From NCBI RefSeq assembly GCF_026013605.1, contig NZ_JAPDPJ010000031.1, forward strand, positions 1 to 64,000: a DNA stretch of 64,000 nt. The letters are read 5' to 3'. Positions 18,706-28,030 of the stretch are shown here, piece after piece; the stretch's first letter is position 1, and every line of letters begins with the position of its first letter. Source of the stretch: Plebeiibacterium sediminum (GTDB lineage: Bacteria > Bacteroidota > Bacteroidia > Bacteroidales > Marinilabiliaceae). The notes below the pieces were generated by a model, which saw only the letters and a list, made by a program, of their open reading frames with translations, had not been told where the DNA came from and did not search any database. The position numbers and the translations under genes are program-made.

Positions 18706-20541
18706 ATGAAAAAAATCTTAACACTCGCAGTCCTGACATTATGCTTAATTAGCCACTGCTTAACAGCTACATGTGAAAATAAGTTACCTGAAGAACCATG
18801 GCGTGCCCTCACTATTATGGAACGTTCCAATCCCGGTGTCCGATGGAAAGGTGATATAACCATTAAACTTTATGGAAAACTACAAGACTCAGATTCTCTA
18901 TTGTTTGAAAATGCAATAACCTTATTCAACAACATGTGCAAAACCATACATCTGAGTATGACGTCTTATGAACCTGGCACTCTTGAATTTTACTTTAGCG
19001 ATAGCGTTGTTAACAAAAGGTATCACGATATTTTTCCTATTCCCAATGGCGATGAACCCAGATGGTCTTATAATTTTAGTAACTATATCATTAGCTCAAT
19101 GCGTATGGGTATTAACCCAAGATCTATTGACGACAGCACACGACAAAATTATATCACAAATTCATTAGCATTCGCTTTATTCCCAAAGTTTTTGAGTTCT
19201 GATTATTCATTTCGGAATGGCAAAATGAGTACGCCCAGACCTGAAAGTATTTTTAATACAGAAGTTTATTCAAGTCCATCTTACAAACCTGATTTTAATG
19301 CTGCATTCAGTGATTTTGATAGCCTTCTTATAAAAACTGTTTACAGTGAAGAATACGCCACACTCCTTCCTTTGGCAAAGGAACAATTTGATCCAATACC
19401 CTTATGGCTAAGAGAGTATGCTTATCCAGCACTTATTATTCCTCTGGTATTAATTTTATTTATGATCACCTTTTTAATTATTCTCTTTTATAAAAAGGTT
19501 GGTAAACGTATCAAAAACAAACTACTCCAGTTTAATGTAATGGCTGTATTGGCTTTATTAACGGTCAGTTTAGTAGCCATTGGATATTACATCATTGCCG
19601 AAAACTTACATGATCTCTATTTTGGTTTTGTTAGTAAAGTTGAAATTTATGCTACTTTACCAATATTACTTGCGATTGGATTGGTTGCAGTAAATATATT
19701 CCGTGCTATAGAACTTTGGGTCAATAAAAAAATGCATCAAAAGTACATTAAGGTATTCTTGCATTTTATATCTACAGCGTTTATACCTGCAGCTGTACTT
19801 ACTTCATTTGTAATAATGGATCCTCCGACCAAGGATGCGATTAAAGGTGTAGTGATTGTTTATGTAATATTTGTAGTTATTGGGGTAATAAGAGCATTTG
19901 TTAGTTTTTTTGTATTAACTGAAAAAGAAAATAAGATTGCCAATGAAGTGATGTTGGCGAACTTGAGAGAACTCAAAACAAAAGCTGAATTAAATGCACT
20001 ACATTCCAAAATTAATCCTCATTTCCTATACAACTCATTAAATTCCATAGCTGGATTGGCAAAAACAGATGCTGAAAAAACTGAACATATGGCCTTATCT
20101 TTATCCAAGTTATTTCGATATTCAATAAACAAGCAACAATCAGATTGGTCCACTTTGGAAGAAGAAGTTGAAATGGTAAAAATATACCTTGATATTGAAA
20201 AGGTGCGTTTCGATGATCGACTTGAATATTCAATAGATTTACCAGCTGCCATAAAAGACATCAGGATTCCTCGCTTCCTAATCCAACCTCTTGCAGAAAA
20301 TGCCATAAAGCACGGTATATCAAAACTTGTTGGTAAGGCAGAAATTAAAGTAGGTGTTAAAAAGAATAAAGATTATTTAGAAATTTCTGTACATGATAAC
20401 GGACCTGAGTTTCCTAACGAACTTGATTCCGGATTTGGATTGCAAAGTATATATGATAAACTGGAGATATTGTATCCGGATAAATTCGAATTACATTTTA
20501 TAAATTCACCAGAGAAGCAAATTTTAATAAAACTCTTTTAA
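18706..20541 (+). CDS. LytS-type sensor histidine kinase (His_kinase family)
   Basis: The signal peptide is MKKILTLAVLTLCLISHCLT; this start at ATG 18706 suits it better than the upstream ATG 18682, which would add eight residues. A periplasmic domain of about 210 residues is followed by about five transmembrane helices. The cytoplasmic kinase then has the phosphoacceptor motif NPHFLYNSLNSI (His codon at 20020) and an HATPase with PLAENAIKHG and GFGLQSI. The response regulator gene follows after one base, so they form a cognate pair. The periplasmic domain is not one I recognise. Confidence 0.9.
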   Translation: MKKILTLAVLTLCLISHCLTATCENKLPEEPWRALTIMERSNPGVRWKGDITIKLYGKLQDSDSLLFENAITLFNNMCKTIHLSMTSYEPGTLEFYFSDSVVNKRYHDIFPIPNGDEPRWSYNFSNYIISSMRMGINPRSIDDSTRQNYITNSLAFALFPKFLSSDYSFRNGKMSTPRPESIFNTEVYSSPSYKPDFNAAFSDFDSLLIKTVYSEEYATLLPLAKEQFDPIPLWLREYAYPALIIPLVLILFMITFLIILFYKKVGKRIKNKLLQFNVMAVLALLTVSLVAIGYYIIAENLHDLYFGFVSKVEIYATLPILLAIGLVAVNIFRAIELWVNKKMHQKYIKVFLHFISTAFIPAAVLTSFVIMDPPTKDAIKGVVIVYVIFVVIGVIRAFVSFFVLTEKENKIANEVMLANLRELKTKAELNALHSKINPHFLYNSLNSIAGLAKTDAEKTEHMALSLSKLFRYSINKQQSDWSTLEEEVEMVKIYLDIEKVRFDDRLEYSIDLPAAIKDIRIPRFLIQPLAENAIKHGISKLVGKAEIKVGVKKNKDYLEISVHDNGPEFPNELDSGFGLQSIYDKLEILYPDKFELHFINSPEKQILIKLF

Positions 20542-20542
20542 A

Positions 20543-21307
20543 ATGACCGATTTCAGAACCTTAATTATTGACGACGAGAGTATAGCCCGTCAGCGCCTGA
20601 TACGTTTATTAAAAGAAAGTTCCGATCAGATAAATATAATTGGAGAAGCAAAAAACGGAATAGAAGGTGCTGAGATGATCAACAATCTGAAACCGGATTT
20701 AATTTTTCTGGATATTCAAATGCCAGGGAAAAATGGATTTGCCATGCTTGAAGATTTGATTCATATTCCCAAAGTTGTGTTTTGTACTGCTTACGAGGAA
20801 TTTGCTCTAAAGGCTTTTAATACGATGGCATTAGATTATCTTGTTAAACCTGTTGAAAAGAAACGATTGGAATTAACAATGAAGAAACTTAGCAACATAG
20901 AAAGCCCCAATGCAAATATACAGATCGATGAACTTTTAAAATTAGTTAATCATCAATCGGAACATAAAAAACTTCAATCACTAACTCATAAAATTGGCGA
21001 TAGAATCTTACTGATAAAAACAGAGAAAATTACCTATTTGTCTGCAACAGAAAAGTATGTGGAGTTTTTTACTAACGATGGCAAAAAATACTTAACCGAC
21101 CAGAGCCTAAAGAAATTATCGGACCGTTTGCCTGATAATTTTATGCAGGTACAAAGAAGCAAAATTGTAAATCTGGATTTTGTTAAGGAGTATCGAAAAT
21201 ACTTCAGAGGAAAATACATTCTGACTTTAGACGATATTAACGCTACTAAATTAGAAACCGGCAGGGCCTTTTCAGATCATATTAAAACCTATTTAGCTTG
21301 CGAATAA
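20543..21307 (+). CDS. LytTR-family response regulator
   Basis: The receiver domain (about residues 5-120) has the acidic pair D10-D11, phosphoacceptor D57 in LIFLDIQMPG, and the conserved lysine in LVKPVEKK. The C-terminal LytTR DNA-binding domain (about 155-250) has YLSATEKYVEFFT and VQRSKIVNLDFVKEY. It starts one base after the LytS-type kinase stop and must be co-translated with it. The target genes are unknown; Bacteroidota LytTR regulators often act on envelope or surface functions. Confidence 0.93.
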   Translation: MTDFRTLIIDDESIARQRLIRLLKESSDQINIIGEAKNGIEGAEMINNLKPDLIFLDIQMPGKNGFAMLEDLIHIPKVVFCTAYEEFALKAFNTMALDYLVKPVEKKRLELTMKKLSNIESPNANIQIDELLKLVNHQSEHKKLQSLTHKIGDRILLIKTEKITYLSATEKYVEFFTNDGKKYLTDQSLKKLSDRLPDNFMQVQRSKIVNLDFVKEYRKYFRGKYILTLDDINATKLETGRAFSDHIKTYLACE

Positions 21308-21319
21308 AAAATCAAAGTA

Positions 21320-21357
21320 AACCGGGGCTGTCTTCTACTATGAAAACAACCCCGGTT
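21320..21357. terminator. Bidirectional terminator between the LytTR gene and rsgA
   Basis: The stem AACCGGGG pairs CCCCGGTT across a loop that can extend the pairing. T-rich sequence follows in both directions, so it can serve both converging genes. Confidence 0.75.
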
Positions 21358-21385
21358 ATTATATTTCTTCTGACATCATAGTTTA

Positions 21386-22462
21386 TTAATGCCAATCTTT
21401 TCGATTTTTAAATTGTTTAATGTGTTTTGAAAGCCGCTTACCCTTCTGCTTTTTTTCAATTTCAGAAGATTGATAATGCTGATTCTCTTTAAACATCTTT
21501 AAATAATTCTGATAACTATCAGCATCCAATTCTCCTTTATTAAGAGCTTCTATTACTGCACACCCATCCTCATCATGATGTGTGCAATCCCGGTACTTGC
21601 ATTGATGAGCTAACTCTGTTATGATAAAAAAAGTCTGATCTAACCCTTTGGAAGCATCTGCTATTCCAACTTCTCTCATACCCGGATTATCAATAAGCAC
21701 ACCTCCATTTTCCAATAAAATTAATTCTCTGTGAGTCGTGGTGTGTTTTCCTCTTTGAGTGAGTTCACTAATAACATTTGTTTTTAGGATCTCTTTATGT
21801 GATATTAAATTTATTAAGGTTGATTTTCCTACACCTGAAGATCCTAAAAAGCAATAAGTTTTTTCCGGATTGATGAACTTTTCAATTTCTGATATTCCAT
21901 CATTACTAATACAACTTGATATAATCAATGATACATTTGCAATACGTTGCTTAATCGTATTTTGTATTTCTATTAATTCTTGATCATTGATTAAATCTGA
22001 TTTATTAAGAACTAGTATAGGTTCAATTCCGGCATCATAACACAGTGTAATATAGCGTTCAAATCGATTAATACTAAAATCACGATTTACAGATTCCACA
22101 ATAAAAGCATAATCAATATTGGCAGCGATAATCTGCACCTCACTTTCCCTGTTCACTGCCTGACGCCTGAGTATATTTTTTCGCTTGAGTACTTTATGAA
22201 TCAGCACTTTTCCTTCATCATAACTACTCACCAAAACCCAATCGCCCACCACAGGAAAATCAGCCCTGCTTTCAGCAGCAAACCTTAAATTCCCGATCAC
22301 CTCTCCTTCTGACTCTCCATACTCAGATTTAACGGTATATCTTTCTTTATGCTCTGATGTAATCCGGGCAATATCTAACCCTAAGTCATTGTTTTCCTTT
22401 AATTGTTCTTCGAAAAAGCTTGTAAACCCTAACTGATATAATAAATAATTTCTTTCTGACAT
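21386..22462 (-). CDS. rsgA: Ribosome small-subunit-dependent GTPase RsgA
   Basis: Circularly permuted GTPase that matures the 30S subunit. An OB-fold N-terminus is followed by G4 LNKSD, then G1 GSSGVGKSTLIN, then G3 DNPGM. A zinc-binding end has CKYRDCTHHDEDGC (C-x5-C-x-H-x5-C form). The C-terminus is basic (KKQKGKRLSKHIK), as expected for RNA binding. The length of 358 aa is normal. A -7 box 190 bases upstream implies a long leader. Confidence 0.95.
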   Translation of the reverse strand: MSERNYLLYQLGFTSFFEEQLKENNDLGLDIARITSEHKERYTVKSEYGESEGEVIGNLRFAAESRADFPVVGDWVLVSSYDEGKVLIHKVLKRKNILRRQAVNRESEVQIIAANIDYAFIVESVNRDFSINRFERYITLCYDAGIEPILVLNKSDLINDQELIEIQNTIKQRIANVSLIISSCISNDGISEIEKFINPEKTYCFLGSSGVGKSTLINLISHKEILKTNVISELTQRGKHTTTHRELILLENGGVLIDNPGMREVGIADASKGLDQTFFIITELAHQCKYRDCTHHDEDGCAVIEALNKGELDADSYQNYLKMFKENQHYQSSEIEKKQKGKRLSKHIKQFKNRKDWH

Positions 22463-22814
22463 TTGTGATCTTTTTAAAATGAACTATACGCCTGTACATA
22501 GGCAATTCTAAAAACACTTTACAGAAAGGCAGGTACTCCACATCACTTCAATATTTAAATATTGAAGAAAATGAACAATAGTATCTGCCAATTACACCAA
22601 TTCCAGATACTGAGTAGAAATAATATTTAATTCAGTTTTAATCATCCAATACAAAGTTACATACAGTTTTTAAATAAGGTCTGTTTTTTTAACCTTTTTC
22701 TCTGTACTTATGAATGAATCATATACTGATATGCAAATTACCTACTACCTTAAATTTGATTTATGGTGAATATCTTTATAGTTTTACTTCGAAAATCAAA
22801 AAATAAGATTTACC
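22463..22814. other. Divergent rsgA / WD40 intergenic region
   Basis: About 350 bases without a gene. It contains a minus-strand -7 box TAACTTTG (22659-22652) for rsgA, a perfect 22-base palindrome at 22546-22567 inside the implied rsgA leader, and TATCTTTA (22771-22778) as a candidate -7 box for the WD40 gene. I recognise no known riboswitch. Confidence 0.6.
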
Positions 22815-23966
22815 ATGAGGATTCTTAATATTACTTTAATTCTGATAACATTAGCATCATCACTATTTTCTCAAAATTCTGAATACCTGAAAGAGGAACT
22901 GTTAAAGGTAGATTTTCAACCCAATAGCATTGACATCAATAAAGACAATACCAAACTATTAATTGGGGGGGAAAACAAAATGGTAATGCTTTATAATCTG
23001 GAAACTAAAAAAGAAGAGTTTGAAACAGAAGCTCATTATCAGGCCGTGACAGAAGTTTGTTTTTCGAATATATATGATGGCTTTTATACTGTTGGTGATA
23101 AAAGTTTTAAGCTTTGGTTATTCGGAAATGATCAACCTGAAAAATTATTTAAAGGGAGTCATACTTTTATTACCGATTTAGATATGACTGCTAAAGAAGA
23201 TTTCTTTGTAGGAGGTTCATATGAAAAACGTTTCAGATATTGGAAAGACACAGCAATAGAAATGCCAACTGAGATTAATACCTCACAAAAAAAGAGCGTT
23301 GTGTCAGTAGCAATAAGTAAAGATGGTAAAAAGATAGCGGCAGGTTCTTTGGATTCTACAATTGAGCTTTGGAATACAGATTCGTTACGCAGAACAGTTA
23401 AAATACTAGCACATTCAAATCCTGTTTGTTGCCTGAAATTTATTAACAACGGAAAATATCTTTTATCAGCCTCGCATGATGGCTATGTTAAACTATGGGA
23501 TGTAGCAACAGGCAATAACATTAAGGTTTATAAACCACATGCTCAACCTATTAGTGAAATAGATGTTAGTCCTGACGAAAAGTTGGTACTAACTGCGGCC
23601 TACGACAATACAATCGGTTTGTACAATATAGCCTCTGGCGATTGCATTTACCAGTACCATGCTCATAAAGCACCCGTATTGGATGTTCAGTGGAACAGCA
23701 ACGGAGATGGTTTTTACTCTTGTGACAGTGAAGGAAATATTTATGAATGGATTGTTTCCAAAAAGATATTTGCTGAATTCTATTTTGGAAAAGAAATGAA
23801 TGATGAAATTAATTCAAATAAACTATTCTCACCCCGAAGAAAAGGTGAATCAAAAGAGGATTATAAAACCCGAGAAGAAAGAGCTGAAAAATTTAAAAAT
23901 ACACTGATTGACAAGTATTATAAACAATACACCGAATTAGATAAAACACAAAAAATACAACGCTAA
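22815..23966 (+). CDS. Exported WD40-repeat protein
   Basis: A signal peptide (residues 1-20, ending LFSQ) leads to a single beta-propeller built from about six to seven WD40 repeats, with motifs such as IELWNT, VKLWDVATGN and IGLYNIASG. The C-terminus (about residues 330-383) is charged and probably helical. Such propellers are scaffolds; no enzyme motif is visible. It is probably periplasmic or surface. The gene stands alone between divergent rsgA and a terminator. Confidence 0.85.
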   Translation: MRILNITLILITLASSLFSQNSEYLKEELLKVDFQPNSIDINKDNTKLLIGGENKMVMLYNLETKKEEFETEAHYQAVTEVCFSNIYDGFYTVGDKSFKLWLFGNDQPEKLFKGSHTFITDLDMTAKEDFFVGGSYEKRFRYWKDTAIEMPTEINTSQKKSVVSVAISKDGKKIAAGSLDSTIELWNTDSLRRTVKILAHSNPVCCLKFINNGKYLLSASHDGYVKLWDVATGNNIKVYKPHAQPISEIDVSPDEKLVLTAAYDNTIGLYNIASGDCIYQYHAHKAPVLDVQWNSNGDGFYSCDSEGNIYEWIVSKKIFAEFYFGKEMNDEINSNKLFSPRRKGESKEDYKTREERAEKFKNTLIDKYYKQYTELDKTQKIQR

Positions 23967-23989
23967 AAAAACAAGGTAACACCCATAAA

Positions 23990-24018
23990 AAAAGGCTTGA
24001 TGAATCATCAAGCCTTTT
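23990..24018. terminator. Bidirectional terminator after the WD40 gene
   Basis: A 13-bp stem (AAAAGGCTTGATG pairing CATCAAGCCTTTT) with a 3-base loop lies between converging genes. A and T runs flank it, so it works on both strands. Confidence 0.85.
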
Positions 24019-24031
24019 CTATTTCTCAAAA

Positions 24032-24274
24032 CTAGCAACTTAGAGTCTGACTCTCGCCTTCCCCCTCTAAATGCAATGGTTTAATTTTTATTGAATCTTT
24101 TTGAGCTTGCCTGTCTTGTGTTGTAGCACAAGCAATGCCTCTTTTTTGCATCTCCTTATTGCTGCCAATGTGAAGGTTTGGAAATTTTCCATTTTTTTGA
24201 ATTAAAATTCTGATGGCCATCAGCACAAACACAATACCAACTAACACAACACTTAATAACAAAACCTTTAACAT
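24032..24274 (-). CDS. Conserved small single-pass membrane protein
   Basis: An 80-aa protein. Residues 3-25 form one transmembrane helix (LLLSVVLVGIVFVLMAIRIL), followed by a polar tail with NGKFPNLHIG, NKEMQKRGIACATTQDRQA and a terminal Cys. I recall very similar small proteins in many Bacteroidota, without a known function. The MAI-plus-Cys layout faintly resembles NqrM, the Na+-NQR maturation factor, but it has only C49 and C80. It has its own well-formed promoter and a terminator, so it is a real gene. Confidence 0.75.
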   Translation of the reverse strand: MLKVLLLSVVLVGIVFVLMAIRILIQKNGKFPNLHIGSNKEMQKRGIACATTQDRQAQKDSIKIKPLHLEGEGESQTLSC

Positions 24275-24297
24275 AGTACTCTTTTTTTTATGAACAG

Positions 24298-24332
24298 CAA
24301 AAATACTGTTTTATTCTTACTTAGTAAACAAA
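24298..24332 (-). promoter_or_regulatory. Promoter of the small membrane protein gene
   Basis: Minus-strand TTTG (24332-24329), 23 bases, then TATTTTTG (24305-24298), about 24 bases before the ATG. Confidence 0.55.
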
Positions 24333-24400
24333 GTAATGCCAAATATGTTTCAAGAATGAGAAATGATCAAAAATAAAAGAGCATAACATCTTTTCGTATC

Positions 24401-24431
24401 TTAGTATAATGAGTAAATCTTATTAGCTTTG
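24401..24431 (+). promoter_or_regulatory. Candidate promoter of the fused E1 gene
   Basis: TTAG (24401-24404) stands in place of TTTG, followed after 19 bases by TAGCTTTG (24424-24431). Transcription would start about 50 bases before the ATG. Confidence 0.5.
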
Positions 24432-24490
24432 CTCTTTGTTAATATATACATCAAGGATCTTTTATCTATAAATTATTAGTTAGTAAAAGA

Positions 24491-26911
24491 ATGATATCAA
24501 ATACTGGAATTAGTTTCGACGAGTTTAAAAAAGAAATACTTAGGGATTATAAAATAGGCCATATTAGTCGCAATTTAAGCTTAATTGGCCGAAAAGAAGT
24601 GTTAGGCGGTAAAGCTAAGTTTGGCATTTTTGGAGATGGTAAAGAAGTAGCCCAGCTGGCCATGGCCAAACAATTTAAAGCCGGCGACTGGCGTTCGGGG
24701 TATTATCGCGACCAAACTTTTATGTTGGCCGCAGAGATGACAACTCCACTTGAGTTTTTCGCATCCCTTTACGGAGAGACTGATACTGATTTAAATCCCG
24801 ACAATGGAGGCCGTTCTTTCAACAATCACTTTGGTACAAGAACCATTGATGATTCAGGAGAATGGAAAGACATAGCAAATATCAAATGTACCTCATCTGA
24901 TATTTCCCCAACAGCAGGACAAATGCCCCGTTTAGTAGGGTTAGCCTATGCATCAAAACTATACAGAAACAATCCGGCTCTAAAAAACGCCACAAAGTTC
25001 AGCCATAATGGTAACGAGGTTGCTTTTGGAACCATAGGAGATGCAAGTACATCCGAAGGTCATTTTTTTGAAACTTTAAATGCAGCATCTGTTCATCAGA
25101 TACCAATGGCTATTTCCATTTGGGATGATGGATACGGAATTTCTGTTCCTAAAAAAATACAAACGGTTAAAGAAAGTATTTCAACTGCTTTAAAAGGTTT
25201 TGAAAAAGGCCTAAAAGATAAAAACGGCCTTGTCATATACAAGCTAAAAGGATGGGATTATGCCAGTCTTTGTCAGGGATATGAAGAAGGAATAAGAAAA
25301 TGCAGAAAGGAACATGTTCCTGTGCTTTTTCATGTGGAAGAAATCACACAGCCAGTTGGTCACTCAACTTCCGGTTCGCATGAAAGATATAAATCAGAAG
25401 AACGACTGAAATGGGAAAAAGATTTTGACTGTCTCAGCAAAATGAGGGAATGGATTATTGAAAGATCCATTGCATCTGTGGAAGAACTTGATCAGATTGA
25501 AAAAGATGCTTTAACAGAAGCTAAGGAAGCGCAATCCCAGGCATGGAAACAAAGGTTAAAAACCTTGGAAACGGAAAGAGATTCTTTGATTCAAGTAATT
25601 GAACAAAAAAATTGTGTATGTACGAGCGTTAACGATGATAAAATCAATGAATTGATTCATCAATTGAAAAATGCATACAGTTTAAACAGAAAAGAGATAT
25701 TATCTACAGCAAGAAAAATACTTCGTCATATTTGTAATACTTGCGCAAAGCCGGATAGTTTAAAAGATAGATTACAAAAATGGATTGCTGATTACAGAGC
25801 AGAAGCTCATAAGATGTATAATGACAGATTATATGCTGAAGACCAATATTCAGCATTAAAAGTTCCTGTTGTTCCTCCTCATTACCCGGAATCTTTAGAT
25901 AAAGTTCCCGGAAGAGAAATTCTTCGTGATAATTTCGATAAATTATTTGAAAAGATACCGGAACTTGTCACTTTTGGAGAAGATACCGGTGTTTTAGGTG
26001 GTGTTAATCAATCCATGGAAGGACTTCAAAACAAATACGGTCCGCTCAGAATATGGGATGAAGGTATACGGGAAACTACTATTGTTGGAACAGGTATTGG
26101 TCTTGCCTTAAGAGGTTTTCGTCCTATCACCGAGATTCAATATTTCGATTACTTATTATATGGATTACAAACCCTTAGCGATGACTTAGCAACCCTTCGA
26201 TACAGAACAAAGGGCGGACAGAAAGCTCCGATGATTATCCGAACTCGAGGACATCGCTTAGAGGGTATCTGGCATTCAGGTTCTCCAACAAGCATGGTAA
26301 TTAATTCAATCAGGGGTATTTATGTATGCGTACCTCGTGATATGACAAGGGCTGCAGGTATGTATAACACACTGCTTCGGTCAGATGACCCTGCATTGGT
26401 TATTGAACCCTTAAATGGTTATAGAATCAGGGAGCCACGCCCGGATAATATTGGTGAATACAATATTCCTTTGGGTATTCCGGAAGTTTTGCACGTTGGA
26501 AATGATGTTACTTTAGTTACATACGGTTCATGTGTTAGAATTGCTCAGGAAGCCGTAAATCAGCTTGCTGAAATTGGAGTATCAGTTGAACTAATCGATG
26601 TTCAGACTTTACTTCCTTTTGATATATACGGAGTCATACTGGAATCGGTTAAAAAGACAAATAGAGTAGTATTTTTTGACGAAGACGTGCCAGGTGGAAC
26701 AACAGCATACATGATGCAACAAGTTCTGGAAAAACACCGCGGATATAAATATTTAGATTCATCTCCTAAAACTGTTACCGCCAAAGATCACAGACCTGCT
26801 TTTGGAACTGATGGTGATTATTTTTCTAATCCAAGTGCGGAGGATGTATATGAAACTATTTATGATTTAATGAGTGAATCAAATCCGGAAAGTTTTCCTG
26901 CTATATACTAG
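24491..26911 (+). CDS. 2-oxoacid dehydrogenase E1, fused alpha and beta subunits
   Basis: Thiamine diphosphate enzyme that decarboxylates a 2-oxoacid, probably branched-chain or pyruvate, and passes the acyl group to an E2 lipoyl protein. The alpha part (about residues 1-345) has the ThDP motif GDASTSEGHFFETLNAASVH (shown in part: GDASTSEGH). The beta part (about 470-806) has GEDTGVLGGV, DEGIRETTIVG and a C-terminal transketolase domain. A 110-residue linker between them carries C375-x-C377 and C415-x2-C418. No E2 or E3 gene is in the window. The substrate cannot be decided. Confidence 0.92.
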   Translation: MISNTGISFDEFKKEILRDYKIGHISRNLSLIGRKEVLGGKAKFGIFGDGKEVAQLAMAKQFKAGDWRSGYYRDQTFMLAAEMTTPLEFFASLYGETDTDLNPDNGGRSFNNHFGTRTIDDSGEWKDIANIKCTSSDISPTAGQMPRLVGLAYASKLYRNNPALKNATKFSHNGNEVAFGTIGDASTSEGHFFETLNAASVHQIPMAISIWDDGYGISVPKKIQTVKESISTALKGFEKGLKDKNGLVIYKLKGWDYASLCQGYEEGIRKCRKEHVPVLFHVEEITQPVGHSTSGSHERYKSEERLKWEKDFDCLSKMREWIIERSIASVEELDQIEKDALTEAKEAQSQAWKQRLKTLETERDSLIQVIEQKNCVCTSVNDDKINELIHQLKNAYSLNRKEILSTARKILRHICNTCAKPDSLKDRLQKWIADYRAEAHKMYNDRLYAEDQYSALKVPVVPPHYPESLDKVPGREILRDNFDKLFEKIPELVTFGEDTGVLGGVNQSMEGLQNKYGPLRIWDEGIRETTIVGTGIGLALRGFRPITEIQYFDYLLYGLQTLSDDLATLRYRTKGGQKAPMIIRTRGHRLEGIWHSGSPTSMVINSIRGIYVCVPRDMTRAAGMYNTLLRSDDPALVIEPLNGYRIREPRPDNIGEYNIPLGIPEVLHVGNDVTLVTYGSCVRIAQEAVNQLAEIGVSVELIDVQTLLPFDIYGVILESVKKTNRVVFFDEDVPGGTTAYMMQQVLEKHRGYKYLDSSPKTVTAKDHRPAFGTDGDYFSNPSAEDVYETIYDLMSESNPESFPAIY

Positions 26912-26936
26912 CAGCTTAAATTATAATATAAACAAC

Positions 26937-26969
26937 AAAGCCCGGGGCGATTGAATCATCCCGGGCTTT
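26937..26969. terminator. Terminator after the fused E1 gene
   Basis: The stem AAAGCCCGGG pairs CCCGGGCTTT and is followed by TTATTATTTTT on the plus strand. It lies between converging genes and may also stop the K+-channel transcript. Confidence 0.85.
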
Positions 26970-26991
26970 ATTATTTTTAAATATTTCTTTA

Positions 26992-28017
26992 TTAATACCC
27001 TTCTTTAACTCCAAAAGTCTTTTCAAGTTTCACCTTGCAATTACCTCTGGAAATTAAAATCATATAATCACCTACATTTAAAGTCTGATTATCTGCAGGA
27101 TCTTTTTCCAATACACCATTGATCACCAAACCTATTAATATCACATTTAAATCTTTTTTCAATTCAATAAAGGCCTCCAGATACGTTTTCCCGATATATG
27201 GATTACTTTCAATAAGTTTAAATTGCTGAATATCCTGATCCTGCTCAACTACACTGGTTGATATTAAGTCATTTGTATACTCAGCAACATGTGGTTCAAA
27301 CAGATAACTGGCCACCATTCTTGAGGCTACTTCATGACGAGCAACAACATGCGATACCCCTGTATTTTCAAGAGTTTCCTTTAAATCAGGGTTTGTACAA
27401 TTGATGATAATATTCAGATCCGGGTATTCCTTTTTAATGTTTAAAACAAATACCAAAGTATCCGTATCCTCTTTAAAATTTACAAATACAGCTTTACTTC
27501 TCTGAATATTTACCTTTTCGTAGGCCTGCATGTTTTTATAGTCAGCAAACAATACAAATGAATTATAGTTTTCGTACAAATCATTAAACAACTCTAAATC
27601 ATTTTTTGAATTGGTAACCAAGGCGATTTTATGCCCTGCGTTATATACTTGGTTGGCAACCTGACGAGCAAATTCACTCCAGCCAATAATCACATAATGG
27701 TCTTCGAACTTAGTTCCGAAAAAACCTTGTTGCTTCTTTTCCATATAAGTGTTGATTCTATAGGTAATTTCTCCAATCAGATATCCCAAAATACCCAAAC
27801 TACCTAAAATGATAAATAATCCTAATATCTTACCTCCAAATGTAACCGGAAAGTAATCTCCATATCCAACGGTTGTTAATGTCACTACACTATACCAGAG
27901 TGCATCTGTAAATGACTGAATATTTGCATTTGGATCAGAACTCTCAAGAATTGAGATAATGTAAATTAGAATGAAATAGACGACCACACCGGCCCCAAAG
28001 AGTTTTTTGTTTTTCAT
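26992..28017 (-). CDS. Potassium channel with RCK (TrkA-N) domains
   Basis: Two-transmembrane voltage-gated-like channel. TM1 is at about residues 7-24; the pore loop carries the K+ selectivity filter TVGYGD (residues 49-54) and TM2 lies at about 63-88. A cytoplasmic RCK domain starts HYVIIGWSEFA and is followed by a TrkA-C-like segment near the end. It would gate K+ flux in response to a nucleotide or ion. It is the last gene of the nine-gene PspA/polyamine cluster, 13 bases after the PH-domain gene. Confidence 0.92.
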   Translation of the reverse strand: MKNKKLFGAGVVVYFILIYIISILESSDPNANIQSFTDALWYSVVTLTTVGYGDYFPVTFGGKILGLFIILGSLGILGYLIGEITYRINTYMEKKQQGFFGTKFEDHYVIIGWSEFARQVANQVYNAGHKIALVTNSKNDLELFNDLYENYNSFVLFADYKNMQAYEKVNIQRSKAVFVNFKEDTDTLVFVLNIKKEYPDLNIIINCTNPDLKETLENTGVSHVVARHEVASRMVASYLFEPHVAEYTNDLISTSVVEQDQDIQQFKLIESNPYIGKTYLEAFIELKKDLNVILIGLVINGVLEKDPADNQTLNVGDYMILISRGNCKVKLEKTFGVKEGY

Positions 28018-28030
28018 CCGTTATTCTTTT

